A DNA stretch of 64,000 nt from CAYJEQ01 sp964369235 (GCA_964369235.1 CAYJEQ010000002.1:24062-88061), one strand, 5' to 3'. Shown: positions 43,148-52,018, counted from the first letter of the stretch. Notes: generated by a model not told the origin, from the sequence alone. Numbers and translations are program-made.

Positions 43148-43336
43148 ATGGCTAACAAACCTGTAGTACCAGAAGCAAAGGATTCTCTAAATAAATTTAA
43201 AATGGAATGTGCAAACGAAGTAGGTGTAAACCTTAAGCAGGGTTACAACGGCGACCTTACAGCCCGTCAGGCTGGTAGTGTCGGTGGACAGATGGTAAAA
43301 AAGATGATTCAGTCCTACGAGAGTTCAATGAAATAA
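43148..43336 (+). CDS. Small acid-soluble spore protein, alpha/beta type
   Basis: A 62-residue SASP: NKFKMECANEVGVNLKQGYN, then GDLTARQAGSVGGQMVKKMI. It contains the GPR-protease cleavage region near Glu-Val and the conserved DNA-binding stretch. SASPs coat spore DNA and protect it from UV and heat. The gene has a good AAGGAG site. Its 3' end is tandemly repeated downstream. Confidence 0.95.
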   Translation: MANKPVVPEAKDSLNKFKMECANEVGVNLKQGYNGDLTARQAGSVGGQMVKKMIQSYESSMK

Positions 43337-43492
43337 GGTATCTTTTCAAAGATGATTCAGTCCTATGAAAGTTCAATGAAATAAGGTATCTTTTCAAAGA
43401 TGATTCAGTCCTACGAGAGTTCTATGAAGTAGGTCATATTTTTCAAATATGATTCACCCCTACGAGAGTTCTATGAAGTAAGACATCTTAAA
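43301..43492 (+). repeat. 48-base tandem repeat derived from the spore-protein 3' end
   Basis: Four units start at 43301, 43349, 43397 and 43446. Each encodes M-I-(QS/HP)-YESSMK plus a stop; unit 1 is the real end of the SASP gene. Units 1-3 differ within the coding part only at synonymous positions (TAC/TAT, GAG/GAA, TCA/TCT, AAA/AAG, TAA/TAG). Unit 4 is more diverged. Confidence 0.9.
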
Positions 43493-43524
43493 AAACAGCA
43501 ATTCTCTTTATAAATTATAATGGT

Positions 43525-43560
43525 ATATGGGCTATGGCATTCTGCCATAGCCCATATTCT
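43525..43560 (+). terminator. Terminator after the SASP gene and its repeats
   Basis: A 15-base perfect stem, ATATGGGCTATGGCA with its complement, with a TTC loop and a short T-rich tail. Confidence 0.75.
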
Positions 43561-44490
43561 TTCGGTTAAAACATCTTAAAAATTTAAAATTTTTTTACCA
43601 TTAATAGGATTTGTAGGGGTGTACTTAACTATTTGCTTTTGTCCGTAACACAGCACCTCAGCTGGGGGCGTTGCCCCATAGCAGCATTGCTGTAGTCTAC
43701 TTATAAACCTAATACCCCAGTTACTTTTATCGTCACGCAAAATATAACCACTGTTTGAATAAATTAAACAGGCAAGTTTTCGCAAGCAAAAATATTGCAA
43801 CTCAGTAGATGTAAATGATAGAGTGGTGAGTTAGGGAAGGGCTATATTCACCCTTCCCTAACGACTAGGCACAGAACAATAAGACTTAAGACGCAGTCAT
43901 TAACATAGACAGCCATTCTCTTGACTCTTCTTTATACAACTGTTATTTGAAATTACAGAGGTTTTGGCTCATGTAATAAAAATCTTATCTTCTGATTAAT
44001 ATCTACCTAGGACGCATCTAGGTTAATGTGTGGTAAGGGGTGGGAATCAAAAGGAACTTACTCTAAGTTAAAGCTGAGTGTATCCCCCTTTTGTCGTTTT
44101 AAGGGAGATTTTTAAGAGGGAGAATCGAAACTCCCTCTTAAATCACTTTTTGATGACTTTTGCGTGACGGCAAAAGTTATTGGGGGATTAGGCTTATAAA
44201 TAAGCTACATAGGTAAATGTATGGGGCAACGCCCCTTGCTGAGGTGCTGTGTCATAAGGCTGAGTAGCGATATATCAACAATCGACACCTAAAGGGCGAA
44301 CACATAGGTTCGCCCCTACATATAACTGGGTTAATATATAACACCAATCCCCCACAACCACTAATCATAATCCATATTACAAATATGTGGCAAAGTCACA
44401 CCTTAACTTTTCACTCTTCACTAGCCAATGTAATTGGGTGTATTCATCTTTCACTATCTCCTAAAGGGAAATTAGAAGCACAATCTACAT
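43561..44490. other. Intergenic region rich in inverted repeats
   Basis: About 900 bases without a supportable gene. It holds hairpins TTAGGGAAGGG/CCCTTCCCTAA (43831-43861), TTTAAGAGGGAG/CTCCCTCTTAAA (44111-44142), ACTTTTGC/GCAAAAGT (44156-44177) and GGGCGAAC/GTTCGCCC (44294-44315). A 35-base segment at 43646-43680 is repeated in inverted orientation at 44220-44254. A 74-codon frame on the minus strand (43576-43800) runs through these repeats and is not convincing. Confidence 0.6.
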
Positions 44491-44532
44491 AAAAACAAAC
44501 CGTCACTATATTTTCTGATAGTGACGGTTTAT
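44491..44532 (-). terminator. Terminator of the CaCA exchanger gene
   Basis: On the minus strand AAACCGTCACTAT pairs with ATAGTGACGGTTT and is followed by GTTTTT, 20 bases after the stop codon. Confidence 0.88.
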
Positions 44533-44551
44533 ATACCTTATTTAAAACTAA

Positions 44552-45514
44552 TTATCCAATTAGTCCATTTACAATCTCCATTACTCTGTCACCACCTATT
44601 ACTAGGTATGTCATATATATAGCATATAATGTTAGGGTAATAATACCCTCTAGGCGAGTTGCTTTCTTACTAGTAGCAGAGAAGATATACATAAGAATGG
44701 TGGATAGGGTCATCACAATTGTAGGTGAGATAGAATCCAGTCCTACAGCTATAGGAGTAACAAAGGCAGATAAGCCTAGTATAAATAAAATATTAAAAAT
44801 ACATGAGCCTAGGGCATTACCCATAGCCAGTTCACTTTCGCCTTTTTTAGCAGCTACTAAGCTAGTTACAAGCTCTGGTAGGCTAGTACCTACAGCCACT
44901 ATAGTAAGACCTACTAGATTTTCGCTCAGTCCAAAGGTATATGCAATACTTACAGCACTGTCTACAACTAGATCCCCACCGAATATAATACCTGCAACAC
45001 CTACTATAATAAGACCTATACATTTTATTACTGAGATTTTTTTCTCCTCTGTGGTAGTATCTTCATCTTTAGAGTTCATTGATTCCCATATTAGTGCTAG
45101 AATATAAACTACACAGCCAATAAGTAGCATAAGACCTTCAATACGACTGATATTTCTGTCTAGTATAAAGATAATCACAGCAATAGAGGACATAACAGCT
45201 ATAGGGAAATCTCTAACTAATATAGACATATTTGTTTTAATAGGCTTAATAACAGCACATAGGCCTGCTACCACCATTAGGTTAAATATATTAGATCCCG
45301 TAACATTACTTAGTGCCAGTGCATTACTGCCATTCATAGCAGCAGTAATACTAACTGATGCCTCCGGTAAGCTGGTACCTATAGATACAATTGTCAGCCC
45401 GATAATTACTGGAGGTATTTTCATCTTTTTAGCAATATCGCCACTGCCATCTACAAAGAAATCTGCCCCTTTAATCAGTAAAAAAAATCCTAGAACTAGT
45501 GTAAAATAAACCAT
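44552..45514 (-). CDS. Calcium/sodium antiporter (CaCA family, YrbG-like)
   Basis: A 320-residue membrane protein with about ten hydrophobic segments and the two alpha-repeat motifs GTSLPEASVSITAAMNGSNA and GTSLPELVTSLVAAKKGESE, each followed by GSNIFN/GSCIFN. These line the ion pathway in sodium/calcium exchangers. An acidic loop (NSKDEDTTTEEKK) separates the halves. I start at the ATG at 45514 (MVYFTLVLG) behind AAAGGAAAG; an upstream in-frame ATG at 45616 would add a basic non-membrane leader. A long structured leader precedes it. Confidence 0.92.
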   Translation of the reverse strand: MVYFTLVLGFFLLIKGADFFVDGSGDIAKKMKIPPVIIGLTIVSIGTSLPEASVSITAAMNGSNALALSNVTGSNIFNLMVVAGLCAVIKPIKTNMSILVRDFPIAVMSSIAVIIFILDRNISRIEGLMLLIGCVVYILALIWESMNSKDEDTTTEEKKISVIKCIGLIIVGVAGIIFGGDLVVDSAVSIAYTFGLSENLVGLTIVAVGTSLPELVTSLVAAKKGESELAMGNALGSCIFNILFILGLSAFVTPIAVGLDSISPTIVMTLSTILMYIFSATSKKATRLEGIITLTLYAIYMTYLVIGGDRVMEIVNGLIG

Positions 45515-45681
45515 TATTAAATCTTTCCTTTCTGCTGCACAGAGTTTAAGGTTTAGTGCCTTGCCTCTGTTCTTTGAGAATTTTCTCAAAGGTCTTTGTT
45601 GTAGTTTTACTGTCATAGTTTTATTATATAGATTTGGACTATGACTTAGAATTTATGCTACTAGGTGGTATTTTATCCAAA

Positions 45682-45758
45682 ATAAAAACAAGACTTAAAC
45701 CACCCAGCACCTACAGAAATCTGTAGGTTTACTGGATAATAAAAGTCTTGTTATTTCA
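45682..45758 (-). promoter_or_regulatory. Nested stem structure in the leader of the CaCA gene
   Basis: On the minus strand AACAAGACTT pairs with AAGTCTTGTT (then TTTATTTT). Inside it CCAG pairs with CTGG, and CCTACAG with CTGTAGG. A competing pairing is possible between GGTGGT inside this structure and ACCACC downstream, spanning the T run. It could be a terminator of the upstream gene, an attenuator or a riboswitch. No known class is recognised. Confidence 0.45.
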
Positions 45759-46040
45759 TATACAACCGGTTTTAATTAAAAAACGAGATGACGATTGTAT
45801 AACACTTCTAGTGTCAACTACTCCCTTTTATACCTAAAGTTATCTTAACATAATTTATTAAAAAGTCAAGAACAATTATAACCTAATTTATTAAATCCCT
45901 AGGTTTTTTGGTTAAAAAACCATCTTTTCAGCTAAAATTTAATATTTTTTATTATAAATTATCACCAAATACTGATAATTATTATCCTAATTATAACAAA
46001 GGCAGAAAGCTAGCTTAATAATAAGATGATGGATATAATC

Positions 46041-46670
46041 CTATCTTACAAAATTTGTCCACTGTTTTACTGGTTGGGCTGGTTTTGGCATATCTGCTTT
46101 ATTTACTGCATTAATAAGCCATCCCATATTATTTCCCAGTGTTTCTAGTATCTGCATACCCTCTAAATCCTCTGTAATCTCCCCAGGTGCCTCACCATGT
46201 ACCACTGTCCAGTAGTTAGATGTTGGCATAAACATCTCAGAATACTCGATATACTTATTTAGCTGATCTACTGTCGGTATACCACCACTTCTTCTTACTG
46301 CAGCAATGGAAGCCCCTACCTTATGACGCATAAGGCCACCATTTGCCCCACAGACCATAAAGAATCTATCTAGGAAACTTTTCATACCTCCGGCAAGTCC
46401 TGCATAGTATACTGGTGAGCCTAGTAATAATCCATCAGCTTCTTTAGCTTTAGCAATAATTTCACCTAGCTGATCTTTGTAAGCAGGGCAGGTTTCGTTT
46501 TTCACCTTAAAACAGGCACCACAGGCTATACATCCAGCAAACTTCATACCGCCTACTTGTACAATCTCCATATCCACACCGTATTCTTTTAATCTTTCAC
46601 CTATGATGTTTAGGGATCTATAGGTATTGCCATTTGCCTTAGGGCTGCCGTTAATTGCTAGTACTTTCAT
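46041..46670 (-). CDS. Flavodoxin-like NAD(P)H-dependent oxidoreductase with a cysteine cluster
   Basis: A 209-residue protein: FMN-binding loop LAINGSPKANGNTYRSL, Cys-rich FAGCIACGACFKVKNETC, and GLLLGSPVYYAGLAGGMKSF with LDRFF. The CxxCxxC arrangement is that of iron-sulfur flavoprotein relatives, so an Fe-S cluster beside FMN is likely. These proteins transfer electrons or reduce quinones and nitro compounds; the partner is unknown. It stands alone. Confidence 0.88.
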   Translation of the reverse strand: MKVLAINGSPKANGNTYRSLNIIGERLKEYGVDMEIVQVGGMKFAGCIACGACFKVKNETCPAYKDQLGEIIAKAKEADGLLLGSPVYYAGLAGGMKSFLDRFFMVCGANGGLMRHKVGASIAAVRRSGGIPTVDQLNKYIEYSEMFMPTSNYWTVVHGEAPGEITEDLEGMQILETLGNNMGWLINAVNKADMPKPAQPVKQWTNFVR

Positions 46671-46846
46671 AATAATGTACTTCCTTTCTTATCTTCACAG
46701 CTTACCATATATTATCATTCTATATATATGGGACTTTCATCATTATATTATACTAAATTAATGTTTTTTACAATAGCATTGTTTGACTTTTTAATTTTGT
46801 AATGCTACAATAACCTTAGATTCAACAAAAAAGGAGTTTATATCTT

Positions 46847-47500
46847 ATGAAAAGCAAAATACTATCCTCTATAGTCCTCTGTGTTATTTTAATATTCACT
46901 ACAGGCTGTGGGCTACTAGAAGGGCCTGATATGTCGGAGTATGTTCAGTATGAACTTAATTCTTTCTATCTTAATGAAAATCCACAGGAATACCTAGAGC
47001 TACTAGGTAATAAATACACTGTAGAAGACCTTGATACAATATATGATGAAACCATCTATCGTGAGATAGATTCATATCTTATCTACTGTGGAATAGACAA
47101 GGATAATATCACCGAGGGAACTCGTACAAGAGCTTATGACATCTTTAAAACTCTGTATTCCTACTCTAATTTCCAGATAGGGGAAAATAGCAAAGATGGC
47201 TCGGTTTACATGGTGGACATCTTAGTATATCCAACCCTTAATCTAGCTCAGGCAGTGGATCGCACAGTATACGACAGCATATCAGCAGAAATTAGTGCTA
47301 ATGTGGAAATATCTAAAGAAGATGTAGACGATGTATTCACTAACGCCCTGCTAGATGTTATTGAGGAGAACCTCCTAGAGCCAATTTACGGTGCGCCTAT
47401 CGCCTTAAAACTATCCATTATCCAGTATTCTGAATATGCAGAGATTAGCGAAGACAGCTTCTATGCAGTTTATGAAAGTATACTAAAATACGAAGAATAA
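46847..47500 (+). CDS. Hypothetical lipoprotein
   Basis: A 217-residue secreted lipoprotein. The signal peptide ends in a lipobox (LIFTTGC, Cys21). The mature part is acidic and helical with repeated Tyr and Glu (YVQYELNSFYLNENPQEYLE, VYDSISAEISANVEISKEDV). No catalytic motif is visible. The pattern resembles clostridial surface lipoproteins of unknown function. The gene has an AAAGGAG site and is followed by a type A hairpin repeat. Confidence 0.8.
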   Translation: MKSKILSSIVLCVILIFTTGCGLLEGPDMSEYVQYELNSFYLNENPQEYLELLGNKYTVEDLDTIYDETIYREIDSYLIYCGIDKDNITEGTRTRAYDIFKTLYSYSNFQIGENSKDGSVYMVDILVYPTLNLAQAVDRTVYDSISAEISANVEISKEDVDDVFTNALLDVIEENLLEPIYGAPIALKLSIIQYSEYAEISEDSFYAVYESILKYEE

Positions 47501-47550
47501 ATAAAATCCCTTTACACTGCGATTCTTTATGGGTAGTTGGGGTAAAATTC

Positions 47551-47597
47551 TGTTGGGGTACTGTCCCTCGCCAAAGGCGAGGGACAGTACCCCAACA
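47551..47597. repeat. Dispersed hairpin repeat, type A copy 2
   Basis: Perfect 22-base arms starting TGTTGGGGTACTGTCCCTCG around an AAA loop, with the same flanks as the other type A copies. Confidence 0.9.
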
Positions 47598-47648
47598 TTT
47601 GTTATAAAGGAGTGGTGACAAAATTTTAATAAGACAGAAAAACAGTAG

Positions 47649-47754
47649 GGGCGAACCTGTGTCTTCGCCCGAAACTAATTGTAAATACAATGGTAAATAC
47701 AATGGTTAAAAACCATAGTAAAACCAATATCTGGGGTGGTCACATAGGACCGCC
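47649..47754. repeat. Two smaller hairpin repeats before recG
   Basis: GGGCGAA/TTCGCCC at 47649-47670 and GGTGGTC/GACCGCC at 47735-47754. The second has CACATAGG between its arms, the same sequence as in the hairpin at 44294-44315. Confidence 0.65.
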
Positions 47755-47803
47755 TAGGCAAATTAGTCAGATTAAGGAAATTAATTTCATATCTTCACAG
47801 CCC

Positions 47804-49849
47804 CTAATTAGGGCGATACCCCACCATCTTAAGCATTCGCTCTACCTGTCTTTTAATCCCTCGGTTTTCCTCTAGGGATAAGGTTGGGTCGGCTGTAAGG
47901 AGTATTTTAGCTTCCTTCTGGGCTTCCTCTAGTATATCCATGTCTTTGCTAATATCAGCCATCTTCATAGCTGGTAAACCATGCTGTCTATAACCAAAGA
48001 AATCTCCAGCGCCACGATGTTTTAAGTCCTGTGCTGCAATCTCAAAACCATCGGTAGTCCTACACATGGTAGCTAGTCGCTCTTTGGCTGTTTCCCCTCT
48101 AGCGTCAGACACCAGTATACAGGTGGACGGCTCCTTACCTCTGCCTACTCGCCCTCTAAGCTGATGAAGCTGACTTATACCAAATCTATCGGCATTTTCA
48201 ATAACCATTACCACAGCATTAGGTACATCTACCCCTACCTCTATTACAGTGGTAGATACTAATAGATCAATCTCCCCAGCTTTAAACTGTTCCATAACTG
48301 CGTCTTTTTCCTTCTGCTTTAGCTTACCATGAACTAAGCCTACTTTATAATCCTTAAAACTATCCTGTGCAATCTCCTCGGCGTACTGGGTGGCGTTTTT
48401 TAGCCCCATGTCCACCTTGCCTTCCTCCACTGCTGGACATACTATATAAGCCTGAAATCCCTTATCCAGATACTCTTTAATAAATCCATAGGCGTCACTG
48501 CGTTTTTTACTGGATATAGCATAGGTTTTTATCGGTGTTCTCCCTGCTGGTAGCTCCTTAATCTGAGATATATCTAAATCCCCATAAACAATAAGTGCCA
48601 GTGTTCTAGGTATGGGAGTAGCAGACATTACCATGGTGTGCACTCCCTCACCTTTTAGGGCTAGTGCTGCACGCTGTGCCACACCAAAACGGTGCTGTTC
48701 ATCGGTAATTACTAATGATAGATTATTAAACTCCACATCGCCTGTAATAAGGGAATGAGTTCCCACACAGAAATCTATCTCACCAGCTTTTAACTGGGCT
48801 TTTATTAGCTTTTTCTCCTTAGCTGTAGTTGCACCTGTTAGCAGTGCTGATCTTATACCCAGTGGTGAGAGGAATTTCTCCATGGTTTTAAAATGCTGAT
48901 TTGCCAGTATTTCAGTAGGTGCCATCATTGCCACCTGTCCTCCATTACCATTAACAAAATACCCTGCTGCTGCTGCCACTGCTGTTTTACCACAGCCTAC
49001 ATCACCCTGTACTAACCTATTCATAGGTCGTGGCTTTATCATGTCCGAGATAATATCATCCACTGCCTGTGCTTGCCCCCCTGTTAGTGCAAAGGGTAGC
49101 ATTTTATAATAAGGCTCCATATCCACCTGTTTTAGTGGATTTACCTTTAATACATTATCTTTGCTTTTTACAAGGGATAATCCTACGGACATTGTAAACA
49201 GTTCCTGAAAAACCAGTCGCTTTACTGCAATAGCTGCAATCTCCTTATCACTGGGGAAATGTATATTATGTATGGCATATTCCATATGGCATAGCTTGTG
49301 CTTACTTCTAATCTCTGCCGGCAGAGGATCGGGAATTCTGCTCCCTAGCTGAGATAGTGCCTGTTTAATATTTGCTGAAATCATCTTAGAGGTAATGCCA
49401 GCTGTAAGGCTGTATATAGGTATCATACCAGTGTAATCTCCACTGCCTAGTATTATAGGAGAGGATAGTTCTTTTCTAACCATACTACCCGTTACCCTAC
49501 CATAAAATAGATACTCCCCACCTTCCCTAAGGCTGTCCACCGTATACTTCCCATTAAAAAAGGTAATATTTATAGAGCCACTATCATCATAGGCTATAAC
49601 CTTAGATACAGTAAGACCTTTTCTTATATGTTTCTCACTGCCTTTGTACTCTATTTTTAGCTTTAGCACTGAGATTTCCTCTAAAGGTGCCTCTGCTATT
49701 TCCACAGGGCTGGTTGCATCAATATAGTCCCTAGGATAGTGACAGATAAGCTGTCCTACATTTTCTATGCCCAGCTTTTTATAAAGTTTACCACGCTTCT
49801 CCCCTACGCCTTTTAGGTAGGTAATATCCGTTTTAAAATTCACCTGCAA
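47804..49849 (-). CDS. recG: ATP-dependent DNA helicase RecG
   Basis: A 681-residue superfamily 2 helicase. N-terminal wedge/OB domain (DITYLKGVGEKRGKLYKKLG), motif I VQGDVGCGKTAVA, motif II ITDEQHRFG, motif III VMSATPIPRTLALI, and motif VI QLHQLRGRVGRG. It regresses stalled replication forks and processes Holliday junctions. The C-terminal TRG motif region is present. It begins 3 bases after ispE ends, so the two are probably co-transcribed. Confidence 0.97.
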   Translation of the reverse strand: MQVNFKTDITYLKGVGEKRGKLYKKLGIENVGQLICHYPRDYIDATSPVEIAEAPLEEISVLKLKIEYKGSEKHIRKGLTVSKVIAYDDSGSINITFFNGKYTVDSLREGGEYLFYGRVTGSMVRKELSSPIILGSGDYTGMIPIYSLTAGITSKMISANIKQALSQLGSRIPDPLPAEIRSKHKLCHMEYAIHNIHFPSDKEIAAIAVKRLVFQELFTMSVGLSLVKSKDNVLKVNPLKQVDMEPYYKMLPFALTGGQAQAVDDIISDMIKPRPMNRLVQGDVGCGKTAVAAAAGYFVNGNGGQVAMMAPTEILANQHFKTMEKFLSPLGIRSALLTGATTAKEKKLIKAQLKAGEIDFCVGTHSLITGDVEFNNLSLVITDEQHRFGVAQRAALALKGEGVHTMVMSATPIPRTLALIVYGDLDISQIKELPAGRTPIKTYAISSKKRSDAYGFIKEYLDKGFQAYIVCPAVEEGKVDMGLKNATQYAEEIAQDSFKDYKVGLVHGKLKQKEKDAVMEQFKAGEIDLLVSTTVIEVGVDVPNAVVMVIENADRFGISQLHQLRGRVGRGKEPSTCILVSDARGETAKERLATMCRTTDGFEIAAQDLKHRGAGDFFGYRQHGLPAMKMADISKDMDILEEAQKEAKILLTADPTLSLEENRGIKRQVERMLKMVGYRPN

Positions 49850-49852
49850 TTT

Positions 49853-50743
49853 CTACTCACCACCATTTAACTCTATTATCTCCACCCCCATATTCACAGG
49901 GGTGGTTAATGCTGTGTAATCAGCTGTTTTTTGTAATTTTTCTAGGGTAGCCTCTGCCTTATCTTTATGGGTAAAGACCCCATAAACTGCCGAGCCTGTT
50001 CCTGTCATTAGGGCAAAACTTGCTCCACCCTCTTTTAAAACGCCTATGTACTCCTCTATCTGTGGCAGTGGGCAGTTAGGCTGAAATACATTTATAGCAT
50101 TTCTTCCCATCTCCTCTATACTGCCCTTTTCTATGGCTTTTATAAGCTCAGTATTATTAGGTTTGTTTACTGGGGTATTTAGATGATATGCCCTAAAGGC
50201 TTCCCCTGTGGATATGCCACCAGTAGGCTTTGCAATGACTATATAACAAGATGGCATTGGGGCTATAGGGGTGATTTTCTCACCTATCCCCCCAGTGTGG
50301 GCTGTTCCTCCTATTATACAAAAAGGTAGGTCTGCACCTAGTGTAAGTCCCATTTCACATAGCTGTTTCTGGGAAAAAGGCTCACCAAAAATCCTATTAA
50401 GCCCCACTAACACCCCAGCACAATCGGCACTGCCTCCAGCCATTCCAGCCTGAGCAGGTAGATTTTTTTCCACAAAGATTTCCACCCCTGTTAAAAGATT
50501 TCCACTTTCCTTTAAAAATAGCTCACAGGCTTTATAAGCTAAATTACTACTATCCCAGTTAATACTCCCATCACTACCATTAAGGATAATTCCTGTTTCT
50601 TCCTTAGTTTTTATAGTAATAATATCATGTACAGCTACCGACTGCATTACCATATCCATAATATGATAGCCATTAGGTAGCTGGGATAGGATATTTAACG
50701 ATAGATTTAGCTTGCCATATGCCTTTACTTTTATATAATTCAT
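49853..50743 (-). CDS. ispE: 4-diphosphocytidyl-2-C-methyl-D-erythritol kinase IspE
   Basis: A 296-residue GHMP kinase of the non-mevalonate isoprenoid pathway: VKAYGKLNLSLNIL, the phosphate loop PAQAGMAGGSADCAG, and LMTGTGSAVYGVF. It phosphorylates CDP-methylerythritol with ATP. I start at the ATG at 50743 (MNYIKVKAYG) because AAAGGAGATAAC precedes it; an ATG at 50800 adds a non-family leader. Confidence 0.95.
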   Translation of the reverse strand: MNYIKVKAYGKLNLSLNILSQLPNGYHIMDMVMQSVAVHDIITIKTKEETGIILNGSDGSINWDSSNLAYKACELFLKESGNLLTGVEIFVEKNLPAQAGMAGGSADCAGVLVGLNRIFGEPFSQKQLCEMGLTLGADLPFCIIGGTAHTGGIGEKITPIAPMPSCYIVIAKPTGGISTGEAFRAYHLNTPVNKPNNTELIKAIEKGSIEEMGRNAINVFQPNCPLPQIEEYIGVLKEGGASFALMTGTGSAVYGVFTHKDKAEATLEKLQKTADYTALTTPVNMGVEIIELNGGE

Positions 50744-51095
50744 GGTTATCTCCTTTATTACACTTGTAAAATCCCCTGTGCCAAATTCACTTTTTAGCAT
50801 AAATATTTACATTTATAATTTGACTTATAAGCTGTAAAGTCTTATAATATTAAGGTTAGATATTAAGATATTTACATAGGAATTTTTCCACTTTGGTAAC
50901 TCTAGGGTAACAGTAGCCACCCTAGCCCCCTAGTAACTTCTAATAGTAAAATAATATCATAAAACCATAGTTTTTGGAAATACTTTTAAGCTAACTTATA
51001 AAAATATTCTAACCAACCTTAGAAACTGCATAATATACTTACTATGTGGCAGTTTCTAACAAAACCACAACTATTAGTGGAAGGACGATTATATA
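50744..51095. other. Divergent intergenic region between ispE and uppP
   Basis: About 350 bases. It holds an inverted repeat AGAAACTGC/GCAGTTTCT at 51021-51057 and a small CCAC/GTGG stem at 51065-51080 directly before the GGAAGG site of uppP. A CTAGGGT/ACCCTAG hairpin lies at about 50901-50925. No coding frame was found. Confidence 0.5.
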
Positions 51096-51983
51096 ATGAC
51101 ATTTTTTGAGGGAATTTTTCAGGGGATAATTCAGGGATTTACTGAGTTTCTACCTGTTTCCAGTTCGGGGCATCTGTCCCTAGTACAGTATTTTACTGGT
51201 AATAGTGGTGAGGTGGGAGGTTTTTTCTCTATTCTTCTTCACGGTGGCACCTTAGTGGCTGTGGTAATAGCCTTTTGGTCTACTATCCTAGAGCTAGTTA
51301 TAGAAGGCTTATCCATGTTAAAGGACATATTCACCCTAAAATTCAGCCTTAAATCCATCACCCCCAAACAGCGTATGATACTGCTACTGCTAACAGCTAC
51401 CCTGCCTTTGGTTGCTGTGCTATTTCTACAGGACTTTTACTCCAGTCTTACCACCGATAATAATATTATTGTTGAGGGTTTTTGTTTTCTTATTACCAGT
51501 ACACTACTTTTTATTGCCGATAACTGTAAACGAGGCAAAAAAAAGGAAGCTGAGATGACCTATAAAGACGCCCTAACCATCGGTGTAGTTCAGGCTATTG
51601 CGCCACTGCCTGGGGTTTCTCGTTCAGGGTCTACAGTATCTGTAGGGATAATGAAAGGCATTGATAAAAAGTTTGCCATGGAGTTTTCCTTTATAATGGG
51701 AATACCTGCTGTACTAGGTGCAGTAATTGTAGAAGCTATGACCATTGCCGAAACAGGATTTACCCTAGATATTGCCACAGAGGTAATGGTGGGGGGATTT
51801 ATTTCTTCGGTTATTTGTGGTATAATAGCTATAAAAATGGTAGCTTGGCTTGTAAAAAATGATAGGTTTGAAATTTTCGCAATCTACACTGGAATACTAG
51901 GTTTACTAACCATAGGTGTGGGCATTGCAGATAATCTTACAGGATATGCTGTAAAGGACTGGATAGTATCCATTATCCATTAA
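51096..51983 (+). CDS. uppP: Undecaprenyl-diphosphatase UppP (BacA)
   Basis: A 295-residue polytopic membrane phosphatase. Signatures: QGIIQGFTEFLPVSSSGHLS and ALTIGVVQAIAPLPGVSRSG, which contain the catalytic Glu/Ser/Arg residues. It recycles the lipid carrier for wall synthesis and gives bacitracin tolerance. It is 35 bases upstream of ftsK and probably co-transcribed. Confidence 0.96.
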   Translation: MTFFEGIFQGIIQGFTEFLPVSSSGHLSLVQYFTGNSGEVGGFFSILLHGGTLVAVVIAFWSTILELVIEGLSMLKDIFTLKFSLKSITPKQRMILLLLTATLPLVAVLFLQDFYSSLTTDNNIIVEGFCFLITSTLLFIADNCKRGKKKEAEMTYKDALTIGVVQAIAPLPGVSRSGSTVSVGIMKGIDKKFAMEFSFIMGIPAVLGAVIVEAMTIAETGFTLDIATEVMVGGFISSVICGIIAIKMVAWLVKNDRFEIFAIYTGILGLLTIGVGIADNLTGYAVKDWIVSIIH

Positions 51984-52018
51984 AATTACTTTAAATATAA
52001 AGGAAGGGTGGTCAACTA

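Noticed and set aside
43301..43492. CRISPR array at the 48-base tandem repeat
   Set aside because: Units abut without unique spacers and encode the spore-protein C-terminus; no cas genes are present.
43576..43800. 74-codon frame on the minus strand
   Set aside because: It runs through inverted repeats, and similar spurious translations arise wherever such repeats occur. No ribosome binding site or family resemblance.
47445..47702. 85-codon minus-strand frame across the type A hairpin repeat
   Set aside because: Most of it is translation of the palindrome and its flanks; it also overlaps the end of the lipoprotein gene.
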